Positions 41,504-53,128 of a stretch of 64,000 nucleotides of DNA are shown here, in pieces. Source of the stretch: Spiroplasma tabanidicola (lineage in GTDB: Bacteria > Bacillota_I > Bacilli_A > Mycoplasmatales > Mycoplasmataceae). The stretch spans positions 992,001 through 1,056,000 of the forward strand of contig NZ_CP046276.1 of NCBI RefSeq assembly GCF_009730595.1, written 5' to 3'. Numbering within the stretch: the first letter of the stretch is position 1; each line of letters begins with the position of its first letter. The position numbers and the translations under genes were made by a program. A model generated the notes under the pieces. The model did no database searches. It was not told the DNA's origin and saw only the letters and a program-made list of their open reading frames with translations.

Positions 41504-44026
41504 TTATTTTCTTTTTTTGCTATTTTTAAGTAATAATAAACTTGACGAGATTATAATAACTAAACTAGCAATAATAATTGCAATACCATATTTTATAAAA
41601 AAACTTATTTTTGTTTTAGCAACATCTACTTGATCATCTATTGATTTATTATCACTGTTATTATCTTCCTTATTATCTGATTGGTTTTGTTGTTCATCAT
41701 TGTTTTTTTTATTAATTTTTAAATTGTATGTTAAAACACGTCCTGCTCTTGTAAATAATTTCAACTCTTTTTGCTCTTTAACTTTATAATTAACAATTAT
41801 TTTATTACCAAATCTTTCTCAATGTGCTGTTATAGTGTTTACATCTACGAAGTATTTATTCAAATCAATTTCAAATTCTTTTTCTATATTATAAAAATCG
41901 ATTGGGTCATCATATTCTAATTTATCAAATGAAAATATATCAAAATAAGTTTTTTTATTTTTATACATAATTGTATAAGTTATTTTTTTTTCATTTACAC
42001 AAGTATAAAATAATTTACCGTTACTATAAATTGCATCTTTATCATTAGATTCAACTTTTAATAAGTCCTTATTAACCTGCTCTAAATTAACTAATTTTAT
42101 TTCAAGATTTTTTTTACCTTCTATAACATAAAAATTAGTATAGTAAAAATAATCAATTTCACTTTCTACACACTTAATATTTACTTCTATTTCTACTTTT
42201 TGTTTTTGCGATATAAACTTTACTTTATACTCACCCATTTTTTTAGCATAAACAAAAAATACTTTTTTTTCTACATAAACTTCCAAATCTTTATTTGTAT
42301 TGTATACCGAAACACTGTCTTTGCTATTAATTCAACTAAATTCAAACATTTGTTTTTTACCTTGCTGAACTTCGAAATAAGTTTTATTCATTCTAAAACT
42401 ATAATCTTCATGATGAATCATATGAACATTTACAATTGCAAAATCTTTTGCATTATATGCATCAAACACTAAACAAGTATTTATTTCAAAATCTAAAGTT
42501 ACATAAAATTTATTATCAGATTCATTTTTAACCATTAACCCATCACTACTTTTAATATAAAAATTTTTAAGTTCATCCATATTTTCAACAACAACTAACT
42601 TCTCTTCACCAACATTCAAAGTTAAATCATATACGCTTAATTTGATATCTTTTTTAACTAGATTTTTGTATTCTTTATCATCTTCATTTACAATTTTTAA
42701 ACTACTACTATTTTTTTTAACTTGAAATTTTTTATAAACAACTTGATCAAAAGTTTTTAGTTTTGCATTTTTATCACTTTGCTCACAATAAGCAGCTATA
42801 ACAGAAGCTTTACTTATTTTATTTCCAGCATTATCTTCAATGGAGTAATAAAAAGTCATATGTTCTCATATTTCACGATTAGCAATTTGCTTAAATTTTA
42901 TTTCTTCTGGACTATTTGGCATAAAAGATAATTTGAATGTACTTGCTACAAAATCATATCTACTTTCTATATAATATTTAAATCTTTCAATATAATTATC
43001 ATAATTTCCTGTTATTGCAAAAAATCATGCATCAAATTTATCTTCAATATGATAAAGATAAGAAGTTTTAACTACTATTTTAGTTTTGAAATCCCTATAA
43101 AATACATTTAAAATTTGATCTACTTTATAATCTTTACCGTTTTCAATATAAGAATAATCTAATAAACCTCCATGGAGTACTGAAAACCTATCAATTCATC
43201 CTTGCATATATTTATCTCGATAACTTCTATTTATTAAATCATAGCCAAATCTTTTTTGCCCTAAATCAAGTCTTTTTAATTGCACAACATCAGCTTTAAT
43301 TGATGGATCTTTAGTAAGAAAAGTTAATTTTATATTTTCTAAAAATAGAGAACTAAATTTAGGTTGTAACATTTTAATATTTTTACTAAAATCACTTAAC
43401 TCTCTTTCATATTCATAAGTTCCTGAAATTCTAAAAGCATCTAGTTTTTCATTTGTTCTTTCTATTTTAAAATTCAATTTATATTGAGAATATTGCAATG
43501 AAAATTTATTGTATATTGAAGTTTCATAAACTATTTGTTTATATTTTTGCTGTTTTTTTAAATTTATATCAAAACTATAATCTTTATTATCAAAAGCTAT
43601 AGCGTTACGAGTATGAGTATCTGGAACATCTTTATACTTTGACGTAGATAAAAAACTTAAATCAATATCTGAATATTCAAAGTAATTTACTAAACTCATT
43701 ATTCCTAAATCTTTTAGACTTATTGTTATATCAAATGTTCTTTTTGCGTAATAATTTGTTCCATCAAACTCAACTGCTTTATCGTAATCTTGACTACTAT
43801 CATTATAAATACTAGTTATTATAAACTTAGAACTAACCTCGATTGTTTTTTGATAGAATGAATCATCTATTTGCTTTACACTTTCATTTTTAGTGTAATC
43901 ATATTTCTTCATTTCATCTTTATTCTCTATATTATAATTTTTAGAATATCCACTTGTTGAAACTGCACCAATTGATAATCCCGAAAATCCTAAAATTGAT
44001 ATTAAAAACTTTTTAAATTTTCCCAT
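41504..44026 (-). CDS. Large cell-surface protein with signal peptide and C-terminal anchor
   Basis: 840 residues, not recognised. N-terminal signal peptide (KKFLISILGFSGLSIGAVST) with no lipobox Cys; a long extracytoplasmic region rich in Lys, Tyr and Asn with predicted beta character, possibly repeated Ig-like modules in the second half (each ending in short VNV/IVN strands); a spacer rich in Asn/Asp/Gln (about 765-800); then a helix IIIASLVIIISSSLLLL and KNSKKRK. So it is a type I membrane protein facing outwards. Strong GGGAGG ribosome site. It sits between rsmB and rlmN, which are adjacent in Bacillus, so it is an insertion. Confidence 0.8.
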
Positions 44027-44072
44027 ATAATCCTCCCATTATATTAATCGTTAGAAAAATTTAAAAAGTATC

Positions 44073-45338
44073 TTATTTTTTTAGTTTTTTAATTTTAGCA
44101 ATATAAAATCCATTATTATTTCCTTCAAAACCAAAAAATTGTTTTTCGAAAATTAATTTTGCATTTTTATTATTATCTAAAAAAACTTTAATTTGATTTT
44201 GATTTTCTTTTTTATTTATTGTACAAGTTGAATAAACTAAAATTCCTTCATCTAATAAATGTTCAAAACCTTTTTGAAGTAAATCAAATTGCAATTGATA
44301 AAGAGCATCCATATCTTTTTTGCTAAATTTTTTTAATTTTATATCTGGTTTTCTTTTTAATACCCCAAATCCAGAGCAAGGAGCATCTAATAAAATCCGC
44401 TCATACTTTTTATTTATATTCAAGGCACTTTTAAATTCTATATTTACATTATTTATACCAAGTCTATTTAAATTACTATAAATTATATTTTTTTTATTTT
44501 CATTAATTTCAAAAGCATCAACAAGGTTTTTTTTATCAACTAATGAAGCTATATAACTTAATTTTCCACCTGGAGCACAACACATATCAATAACTTTTGA
44601 TTGCTTTTCAAGATCTAATAATTCAACTGCTAATATACTTGTTTCATCTTGTATAAAAACTAAGCCTTGGTCAAATACTTGTGTATTAATAATATTGAAA
44701 TCTGTAAGATAGCAATTTTTTGCGATTTTAGATTTTTTTAAATTAAATTTATGTTTGTATAGTTTTTCGAATTCAATTTGTGATATTTTATTTTCATTAA
44801 CTCTAAAACTAAACATAGTTTGATTATTCGAACTTTGTACAATTTGTAAAGCTATTTCTTTTGAATAATCTTGCTCTAAACTTTTATACAATCAAAATGG
44901 AAAGCCATATTCTAGTGGAATTTTATTTTGATTATTTTTTATATCAACTTTTCATAAATCTAAGTTTGCTAATTTTTTTGTTGTTGCATTAACAAAACCA
45001 GCTAGATTATTATCAATAATTTTAGCAACTTCAACCGCTTCATTATTAACAGAGTATTGAGGTGTATTTAAAAACTTAATTTGATAAAGATTTAATCATA
45101 ATAATAATTGAATTTTATAATTAGTTTTATTAGGCTTAATAATTTTATTAACAACATATTCTAGATAGATTTTATATTGAATTGTACCATATACCATTTT
45201 AAACACAAAGGCTATGTCTGATTTTGACATAGCCTTTGTGTTGCTTAATTCATTTAATAGTTTATTTGGTTGTTTGTCCTCTTTAAATACACCATATAAA
45301 ATATTTAATGAAATTAATCTTGCATTATTGGAATGCAT
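44073..45338 (-). CDS. rsmB: 16S rRNA m5C967 methyltransferase RsmB
   Basis: 421 residues. N-terminal NusB-like RNA-binding domain (1-140, starting NARLISLNILYGVF), then a Rossmann methyltransferase: DQGLVFIQDETSILAVELL, motif I VIDMCCAPGGKLSYIA, motif IV LLDAPCSGFGVLKRKPDIK with one catalytic Cys, and motif VI YSTCTINKKENQNQI with the second Cys. ATG 45338 fits the usual start; it overlaps the gmk end by 14 bases. An upstream in-frame start at 45368 would extend it by 10 residues and is less likely. Confidence 0.95.
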
Positions 45339-46209
45339 TTTGTTCAATACTAAAGAAGTTAACATCAATCATTAAATGTTCAATGATTGCTTCAATAAAT
45401 TCTTTACTTTCAATAACAGACAATTCTTCATTTGCTAAAACATGAGAATATATTTTATTTGTCAAAATATCTACTAAATAATTTTTAAAATCAAATCCAT
45501 CAGGAATTCTTATAGTATTTATTCTTTCAACATTTTCTCTTCAGTTGTCTACAAAAAACATGTAACTTTGTTTGACAACTGTATTTACTTCTTTTCTTAA
45601 AACGTGATATTTACTATAATATTTCGAAACTTCTAATGTCTCTTCTTTCATTAAAACATCTTTTACTTTTTCAACAGCATTTTCTACTGTATCTATTTCA
45701 ATTACATATTTGTACTTATGTTTTAAAGGAATTTCTAAAAGCGCTTTATCTAATCTTTGTTTAATAATTTCTTCTTTTTCTGTTCCTCTTCTTCTCAATC
45801 TTTGTTCTAAAGATTTTAAACTTGGTGGCATTAAAAATATTGATACTAAATTTTCTTGTTTTTCTTTTTTCAAAACTTGGGTTGCTCCTACAACTTCAAT
45901 TTCTAAAATTACATTTTCCCCGTTTCCAATTCTTTCATACACAGTCTTCCTAGGAGTTCCATAGAAATTTCCAATAAATTCTGCATACTCAATTAATTCA
46001 TCATGTTGAATTGCATCTTTAAATGTTTCTTTATCAACAAAAAAATAATCTACTCCATCAACTTCTCCTGGTCTTGGAGGTCTTGTTGTCATAGAAACAG
46101 ATTGAACTAAATTAAGACTTTTATCTTTTCTTAACTCCTTGTTAATCGTTCCCTTTCCTACACCTGAAGGTCCTGATAAAATTATCATTTTTCCTTTTTT
46201 TGATTCCAT
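45325..46209 (-). CDS. gmk: Guanylate kinase with long C-terminal extension
   Basis: 294 residues. Residues 1-195 are a normal guanylate kinase: P-loop IILSGPSGVGKGT, SMTTRPPRPGEVDGVDYFF, GNFYGTPR and the LRRRGTEKEEIIKQRL lid. It phosphorylates GMP to GDP. About 95 further residues follow through a UGA-Trp codon (from YYSKYHVLRKEV to FFSIEQNAF), predicted helical, with no domain I know. Bacterial Gmk usually ends near 190-210. In Bacillus the next gene is rpoZ, but the extension does not look like omega. Start chosen at ATG 46209; upstream ATGs at 46221 and 46278 are weaker. Confidence 0.93.
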
Positions 46210-46337
46210 AGATATCATCTTTCTAGTTTTTTTCTTTTTTTTAAAAAAATACCAACTTGTAATTATATTTGTATTCAATTTTAATATATCATATTTATAT
46301 TGATATTATTCTCATAAAAATCTTTATCTATATTATT

Positions 46338-46901
46338 TTAACTATCGTTTTCTAATCTTAATACATAAAGATTTTTATTTTTAAAAACTTTATGCTTTAA
46401 TAACACAAATTTATTTATATATTCATTTTCGATAGGTTTTTCACACTCAACAACAATTATTGCATAATTATTTAATAGATTTGAATTTTTTAAATAGTTT
46501 AATGCTTGATTATAATAATCAATTTCTCCATATGGAGGATCAATAAAGATTAAATCTATTTTTTTTTGATTTAAATCAAGATATTTTAATAAACTTAAAT
46601 AGTCTATTGAACTTAATTTATAATTTGATTCATCAATTTTAGCTAAGTTCTCTTTAATAATTGGCAAAATTTGTTTATAAGTATCATTTATATAAGCAAA
46701 TTTAATTCCTCTACTTAAACATTCGATACTTAATGCTCCACTTCCTGCAAATAAATCTAAAGAAGTTTTATTTTCAAATATAAAATAATTATTTAATATA
46801 TTAAAAATATCTTCTTTTAAACGAGCAGATGTAGGTCTTGTATTCTTTCCTTCAATAGTTTTTAACATTCTACCTCGATATTTACCGCTTATAACTCGCA
46901 T
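46338..46901 (-). CDS. rsmD: 16S rRNA m2G966 methyltransferase RsmD
   Basis: 187 residues. Starts MRVISGKYRGRMLKT (family RVIGG..RGR.L), has TRPTSARLKEDIFNIL, SAM site LDLFAGSGALSIECLSRG and catalytic motif FIDPPYG. It modifies G966 of 16S rRNA. Separate promoter likely; 128 bases before gmk. Divergent from def, 83 bases away. Confidence 0.95.
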   Translation of the reverse strand: MRVISGKYRGRMLKTIEGKNTRPTSARLKEDIFNILNNYFIFENKTSLDLFAGSGALSIECLSRGIKFAYINDTYKQILPIIKENLAKIDESNYKLSSIDYLSLLKYLDLNQKKIDLIFIDPPYGEIDYYNQALNYLKNSNLLNNYAIIVVECEKPIENEYINKFVLLKHKVFKNKNLYVLRLENDS

Positions 46902-46984
46902 AAAATCAATCTCTTTTCTTATATACTTAATATATCAAAAAAATAATTTTTATTACTATATAATCAAATAATGAGGTAATTAAT

Positions 46985-47593
46985 ATGAAACTAGATTTAG
47001 AAAAAGATTTATTACAAAAAGAGATTCCTACAAATAAATGACTTTGAAAAGACAGTCAACCAGAAGTAATTAGAAATACAAGTGTTGATGTAGAATTACC
47101 CTTAAATGAAGAAAATGAACTAGTTATGAAAAAATTAATTGATTTTGTTAGATATTCTCAAGATCCTGAATTAAACGTTAAAGGAAAAGAAGATTATCTA
47201 AGACCTGCAGTTGGTCTTGCAGCTCCTCAAATCGGAAGTAACACAAATATGTTTTTTACAAGGTTTGAATGAGATGAAGAAACTGGTGACATTGAAGAAT
47301 TTGCAATGATTAATACTAAAATTATTGCTAAAAGTGAACAAATTACATATTTAAAAGGCGGTGAAGGATGCTTAAGTGTTGATAAAGACCATCAAGGTCT
47401 TGTTCCAAGAAGTTATAAAATTAAAATAAGGGGTTATGATTGATTAACTAAAAAAACTATCGAACTTACATTAAGAGGTTATCAAGCAATTGTGTTTCAA
47501 CACGAAATCGAACATAATGTTGGAAAACTATATTACGACAGAATCAATAAAGAGGATCCTTATAAACTAGAAGAAGATTGAATTCAAGTTTAG
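46985..47593 (+). CDS. def: Peptide deformylase
   Basis: 202 residues, broken by six UGA-Trp codons under the standard code, so easily missed. Three metal-site motifs are intact: [16 protein letters not shown] (Cys ligand) and QHEIEHNVG (HExxH). It removes formyl groups from new proteins. A long insertion between the first two motifs is typical of Firmicute type II deformylases. ATG preceded by GAGGT. Divergent from rsmD. Confidence 0.96.
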
Positions 47594-47600
47594 ATAATAC

Positions 47601-47630
47601 AAAAAATAACTACCATATGGCAGTTATTTT
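47601..47630. terminator. Bidirectional terminator between def and the convergent membrane gene
   Basis: AAATAACTACC-ATAT-GGCAGTTATTT hairpin with one mismatch, T-run on the plus side and A-run on the minus side; it abuts the stop of the minus-strand gene at 47631. Confidence 0.75.
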
Positions 47631-48071
47631 TTATTTGGTCGCCAAGTTTGGGTTAACCTTAAAATCTTGTCGATAGATATTTTTATACTTATTTATTAAT
47701 GCGACTTTATCTTTCAAAATAAATATCATTAGAAATGATCCTAAATATGGAATATATACGATTTTTTTAGCTAAAAATTCTAATTGAAAATCCCCGAACT
47801 GGTCTTTTGTATCTAAGCACATGACATTTAGTAAATAATTATTAATCAATAAATTTAAGCAAAATATTGCTCCTGCTACCGAACAAGACATTATTAGTAT
47901 GCCAACATGTTGTTTTTTATATGGTATTGAACTTCTAAAATAAAAATATATACAATATGCAAATGCAATGGTTGCAATCACTTTTAAAACCCCATTAAAA
48001 ACACTGAGAACAATCAAGGGTAGTGTTTTTACATTATATATTTTGGGTAAAGTAAAATTTCTTTTTTCCAT
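47631..48071 (-). CDS. Unknown small membrane protein
   Basis: 146 residues, not recognised. Three to four predicted TM helices: LIVLSVFNGVLKVIATIAF, VGILIMSCSVAGAIFCLNLLI and VYIPYLGSFLMIFIL, with polar N- and C-terminal ends. The ATG at 48071 has GGAGGG 13 bases upstream, rather far, with AGG immediately before it. Stands alone, convergent with def and divergent from rnjA. Confidence 0.7.
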   Translation of the reverse strand: MEKRNFTLPKIYNVKTLPLIVLSVFNGVLKVIATIAFAYCIYFYFRSSIPYKKQHVGILIMSCSVAGAIFCLNLLINNYLLNVMCLDTKDQFGDFQLEFLAKKIVYIPYLGSFLMIFILKDKVALINKYKNIYRQDFKVNPNLATK

Positions 48072-48313
48072 CCTAATTAAAAACCCTCCTTCATTACTCT
48101 TATCTTTTTAATTATATAATATATAAAAAAAAATTATAAAATTTTGAAAAATAGTTTTAAATAAATAAAAAAAGATAAAAAAATAAGAAACTTTGATAAA
48201 ATATTAATAATGAAAATCTTGTTTTAATATCATTAATCGATCATAAAAAATTTTTATAATATATTTTTTTTAAAGTAGATTTTCTAGTTTTTTTAGGAGA
48301 GAGAATTAGTTTT

Positions 48314-50104
48314 ATGGATAATAAAAATAACACCAAAGTAGCAAGTTTAGTTGCTGATTTAGAAGCGAAAATAGAAGTTAAAAAAATTAATAGTAATGGC
48401 AAACCAATTAAAAAGAAGTTTGATGTAGCACCTTTTCCTACAAAAGTTTTTGCTCTTGGAGGACTTGAAGAAGTTGGTAAAAATACTTATTGTATCGAAT
48501 ATGATGATGAAATTATAATTATTGATGCTGGAGTTAAGTTTCCAGATGCAACTCAATTAGGAGTAAGTGCAGTAATTCCAGATTATAGTTACTTAGCAGA
48601 TAATAACAAAAAAATTAAAGCTTTATTTATAACACATGGACATGAAGATCACATAGGAGGAATACCTTATCTATTACAACAAGTAGATGTACCTGTAATT
48701 TATGCTCCAGAACTAGCAGCAGCTTTAGTAAGAGATAGATTAAAAGAATATAAATTAACAAATAAAACTGTTGTTAAAGAATATATAGAAGATGATGTCT
48801 ATCAAACAAAACATATGACTATTCAGTTTGCAGCAGTTAACCACTCAATTCCTGATGCATTTGGAATACATATTACAACACCGAATGGGGCTATTTTTTC
48901 AACTGGAGATTATAAATTTGATTGAACTCCATTAGGACACTCTGCAAATATCCAAAGACTTTCACAATGAGGAAATGAAGGAATCGAATTATTAATGTCA
49001 GATTCAACTAACGCAGAAGTTGAAGGATATACTCTTGGAGAAAGAAAAGTAATTCAAAATATTGATGCACATTTTTTAAAAGCAAAAGGAAGAATCATTA
49101 TTGCATCATTTGCATCTAACGTTCACCGTATTCAACATATCATCGAACTAGCAAATAAGTATGGTAAAAGAATTGTTGTATTTGGAAGAAGTTTAGAAAG
49201 AATTATCAAAATTATTCGTCAAATGGGGCATTTAAATATTAATGACAAAATGTTTATTAAACAAAATGAAATTGATAATTATCCAAAAAATCAAATTATG
49301 ATTTTATGTACAGGAAGTCAAGGAGAACCGATGGCTGCTTTATCAAGAATCGCAAGACAAGAACATCCTGCTGTTAAATTAATTCCAGGAGATACTGTTA
49401 TTATGTCTTCATCTCCAATTCCAGGAAATAGAGCTGATGTTGAAAATGTTGTTAATAAATTAACAAAAATAGGTGCAATTGTTATTGAAAATAATGGAGA
49501 GCAAAAAATCCATACATCAGGTCACGCAAGTCAAGAAGAACAAAAACTATTGTTCACATTGCTAAAACCTAGATGCTTTATGCCAATGCATGGAGAGTAT
49601 CGAATGCTTAAAGTGCATGGAGAAACAGCAGTTAAGGTTAATGTTAAACCTCACAATGTTTTTGTTATTGCAAATGGAGATCAAATCTTATTACATAATG
49701 GGGTTGCAGAACTTGGAAAACGTATTCCAGCAGAAGCTATTTTTATTGATGGAAAAGATATGACTGGAAAAGCAAGTAACATCATTAGAGAAAGAAATAT
49801 TTTAAGTAGAGATGGACTAATGGCTGTCATTATCTCAATTGACTCACAAGAAAATAAGCTATTAGCTCCACCTAGAATTGTGTCAAGGGGAAGTTTTTAT
49901 GTTAGAGATAGTGGAAATGTAATTGCAGAATCAATTAATATTGTTACCAATGCTGTATTAGGAGTTTTAAGTTCTCCTAAACCAACATTTGGAGCAATAA
50001 AAGCTGCAGTTAAAGAAACTTTATCCCCTTTTATTTTTAGATATAAAAGAAGAAATCCATTAATTATTCCAGTTATTTTAAATAAAAAAATGGATATTAA
50101 ATAG
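48314..50104 (+). CDS. rnjA: Ribonuclease J
   Basis: 596 residues. After a 40-residue N-terminal extension come LGGLEEVGKNTY and IIDAGVKFP, then the metallo-beta-lactamase HGHEDHIGG, NHSIPDAFG, STGDYKFDW, SDSTNAEVEG, the beta-CASP part with FASNVHRIQ and GRSLERI, TGSQGEPMAAL, and HTSGHASQEE. It is a 5'-3' exo- and endonuclease for mRNA turnover and rRNA maturation. The C-terminal domain (480-596) is present. Closest to RNase J1 in layout; J1 or J2 cannot be settled by eye. AGGAGAGAG ribosome site; TATAAT at 48255-48260 is a likely -10. Confidence 0.95.
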
Positions 50105-50119
50105 AAAGATATTAATATT

Positions 50120-51655
50120 ATGAAAAAGAAAAGTGAACAACTGAGTCTATTCAATATAATATGAATAGGTTTTAGTTTTATAGCAGGTATAACCTACACT
50201 GCTAGTTTTAGTACGGTTTTAGGCAAGGCGAGCGTCGGAAACCATATTTATTGAATATTTTTAATAGAAGGATTTATAGCATATATGTGTGCATGAACCT
50301 TTGCAAGATTAGTACAAATTCATCCAGAAGCAAATGGCGGAGGTGGTCAATATGTTAGAACCGCCTTTGGAAAATTTTGAGGCTTATTTATGGGAATGCT
50401 TAACTATGCAGTTATTCCAGCAATTGGAGTTAACTTATTAGTTAGTATGGTTAGATTAAATTTTGATGACTTAGCAGGAATCAAAGAAGATGGAAGTTTT
50501 GGAATTTGAGGAAGTTTTGGAAGTTTATATTTAGATTTAATAGCATTTGGATTATGTTGTTTAGCAACTTCAATTGTATTTTTAGGAGTTAAAAAATATA
50601 AAATAGCTTCTACTTGTATAGCATATTTAACATGAATTATAACTCTTGGTTTAGTTATTTTTGGAATAATTGGTGCTACAACAAATCTTAAAGCTGGAAG
50701 TAAGGGCTTATCAGAATATGCAACAAAAATAACTATGAGTAATTTTGCAACAACTTTTACAAGTATGTTTTTTGCCTTTTGTGGATTAGAAACTTGTATT
50801 ACATCAGGAAAAAATATAAAAAATAGACAGAAAAATGTACCTATTTCAATTATTGTAATAATTGTTTTAGCGACATTGTTCTATAGTGTATTTACACTAA
50901 TTGTAATGTTAGCAGTACCTGCTTCAGAAGGATTTGAACAAAACCCGAATTTACAAATATTTAAAAGTTTAAATAGTTCATTTTTACAAACATTTGGAAG
51001 AATAATAGTAATAATTTGTACTATATTAATGAGATTTAACTCAACTTTACAAGTTTCATTATTTGGAGGAGCAACTTTAGAACCTCTTGCAAAACAAAAG
51101 TTTTTACCAAAAGCATTTGCAAAAGAAAATAAAGAAAAAATACCAGTAGCTGGTGTGCTAGTGAACTTTATAGTATTTATAATTGCATGTGTAATGTTTA
51201 TATTTATACCAGATATTGTTCAAGGATTTACAAAAAAACCAACTCCATTTGACTATGCAACCTTAGCTAGTGTCGGTTCCATCTTATTAATTGCAATTTA
51301 TATGACAATATTGCCTGTTGCAATTTATCATGGAATCAAAAAAAATATGAAAGTACATATTTGAGAATACATTGGATGATCAATTACACTATTATTCTTA
51401 TTATTTATAGTAGGAGTATATTTCTATGGAATAGGTGCTGATTATGCAAGTCTTAATGTAAATGGAAGTTTAGATATACAAAAATTATTTAAATGCACTT
51501 TCCAATTAATATACTTTGTAGCAGTAATTGTAGTTTCACTATTGCTATATTATGTTTATCATAAAAAAGCAATAAATAAATTAAATGAATCAGAAAAAAA
51601 AGAATTACAAGAATATGAAAAAAGCTATGTAATTGTTGAAAACCAAACTAAATAA
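50120..51655 (+). CDS. APC-family amino acid permease
   Basis: 511 residues with about 12 TM helices and many UGA-Trp codons. Near the N-terminus, WIGFSFIAGITYTASFSTVLG is the unwound TM1 region of APC transporters; HPEANGGGGQYVRTAFGKFWG matches P.aGG.Y.Y....G. The TM6 region FFAFCGLETCITSGKNIKNRQKNVP corresponds to F..F.G.E......EE.KNP..N.P. Substrate is probably an amino acid but cannot be specified. It starts 15 bases after rnjA and may share its transcript. The stop codon lies in the loop of its terminator. Confidence 0.88.
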
Positions 51656-51672
51656 TAGTTTGGTTTTTTTTA
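51641..51672 (+). terminator. Terminator overlapping the permease stop
   Basis: Perfect 10-bp stem AACCAAACTA (51641-51650) and TAGTTTGGTT (51656-51665); the 5-base loop AATAA contains the stop TAA (51653-51655). Followed by TTTTTT. Confidence 0.85.
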
Positions 51673-51681
51673 TAGTTTAGT

Positions 51682-51687
51682 TATAAT
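51682..51687 (+). promoter_or_regulatory. -10 box of the secreted-protein gene
   Basis: TATAAT, with TTTGGT at 51659-51664 as a possible -35 (17-base spacer) overlapping the 3' arm of the preceding terminator. Confidence 0.5.
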
Positions 51688-51716
51688 ATATTTATATTAA
51701 TGGAAGGAAGTGTGCT

Positions 51717-53042
51717 ATGAAAAAAATATTAATATCACTAGGAGCATTTGCATTAACTGGTGCAACCGCTGGACCAATTGCATATAACATTATAAATAAA
51801 GCTCAAGGTGCACCATCTGAACAGCTAGCAGATGCAGGAGATGATCATCAAGATCAACAAACTGCTGAAGAAAACTCAGTTTGAATTTACAATGATTTTA
51901 GTTATAATGTGTCATTAGCAAATAACGAAGACAATAAAAGTGCAAGTGATATTGAAACATATTTAAAAACAAATAAAAGCATAACAATTAACCTTAATAA
52001 AGATGTTTTAAATGATTTTTTTGCAGAAATATATAGTTATGTTTCTGCAAATAATGTTGGACAAAAAGGTCAAAAGTTCGCAAAAGCAGTAATTTCAAAT
52101 ATTTCAGGAAGCAATGCAAGTGATACAAATATTATTAATGACTATTCCAAAAATGCCGGAAGAAGAACTGGAGATAATGTTGAATACTTTGATTATCCTG
52201 AAGCAAAAAGCTATTTAAATCCAGACAAATTAAGTCCAATGTTACAAGGAAAAGTTGAAGGAATTGAGCAAAATCCTGAAAAAACAGTTGAAACACTTTC
52301 TCACACCTTATTAATAGAACATGATCTAAATAATATAGCACAAGACGAATATAACTTTTCAATTTATGGAAGTTTTAGAGTTACAAATGAAAATGGTGAG
52401 AAAAAAGAATATAAAAAAATAAAATTGTCATCTTTTCCAACATACTTCCCTTTTAAACATGTTAGTGATTTTCTAACTACATTTAGAAATACTCTATTTT
52501 GCCATTTCTTAATTGTTGTTGATATCGACGGATATGATATAGATAATAAATCAAGCATTTATGGATTATCTTACTATGAATATTCTAATCAATCAGTTGG
52601 TTGAATAGTTACACAATTAGATCCACTATATAATGGTGAATATGATGAATCAACTGGTTTATATGATATTAATGGACTTTCAAGAGCTTCAATAAATGCT
52701 AGAAAAAGACTTTTATATTACACTTTATCTAAAAAAGGATATAAAAATATTAGTAAAATGGGAATTGAACATAAAGATTTAGGGGTTATGACTTTCCACG
52801 AGGCTGAACAAATAAATGGCCAATACAAACCAAAACTTGATCCAATGCAAGGTAGTTTTTTCCTAGATTATAATAAAGTAAAATACTACTATATTAAAGT
52901 TACAATTAATAAAAAGGCATCTGGAACATACTTTGTATTAGTAAAAAACATTAAACTTATTAAAGATGCAAATGGTAAATTAGAACCAGGAATTACTTAT
53001 GATCCAGAAGCAAATGTTAGTGAAGATGAATATGCAAAATAA
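51717..53042 (+). CDS. Secreted or surface protein of unknown function
   Basis: 441 residues. Signal-like N-terminus KKILISLGAFALTGATAGPIA with no Cys, so it is not a lipoprotein; it is either cleaved and secreted or held by its N-terminal helix. The rest is soluble: an acidic Asp/Gln-rich linker (40-60) and a mixed alpha/beta body with few Cys. No family recognised. GGAAGG ribosome site, own promoter and strong terminator, so it is monocistronic. Confidence 0.8.
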
Positions 53043-53048
53043 CATTAT

Positions 53049-53078
53049 AAACTCTACTTATATAAGTGGAGTTTTTTT
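53049..53078 (+). terminator. Terminator of the secreted-protein gene
   Basis: Twelve-bp stem AAACTCTACTTA (53049-53060) and TAAGTGGAGTTT (53063-53074) with one G-T pair and a 2-base loop, then TTTT. Confidence 0.85.
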
Positions 53079-53128
53079 GTGTTTATATAATATTTGGTGT
53101 ATTATTTAATTATGGAGGGAGGGACAAA

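Noticed and set aside
45409-45540. rpoZ (omega subunit) fused to gmk
   Set aside because: The extension lacks the conserved omega N-terminal and helical motifs that I know.
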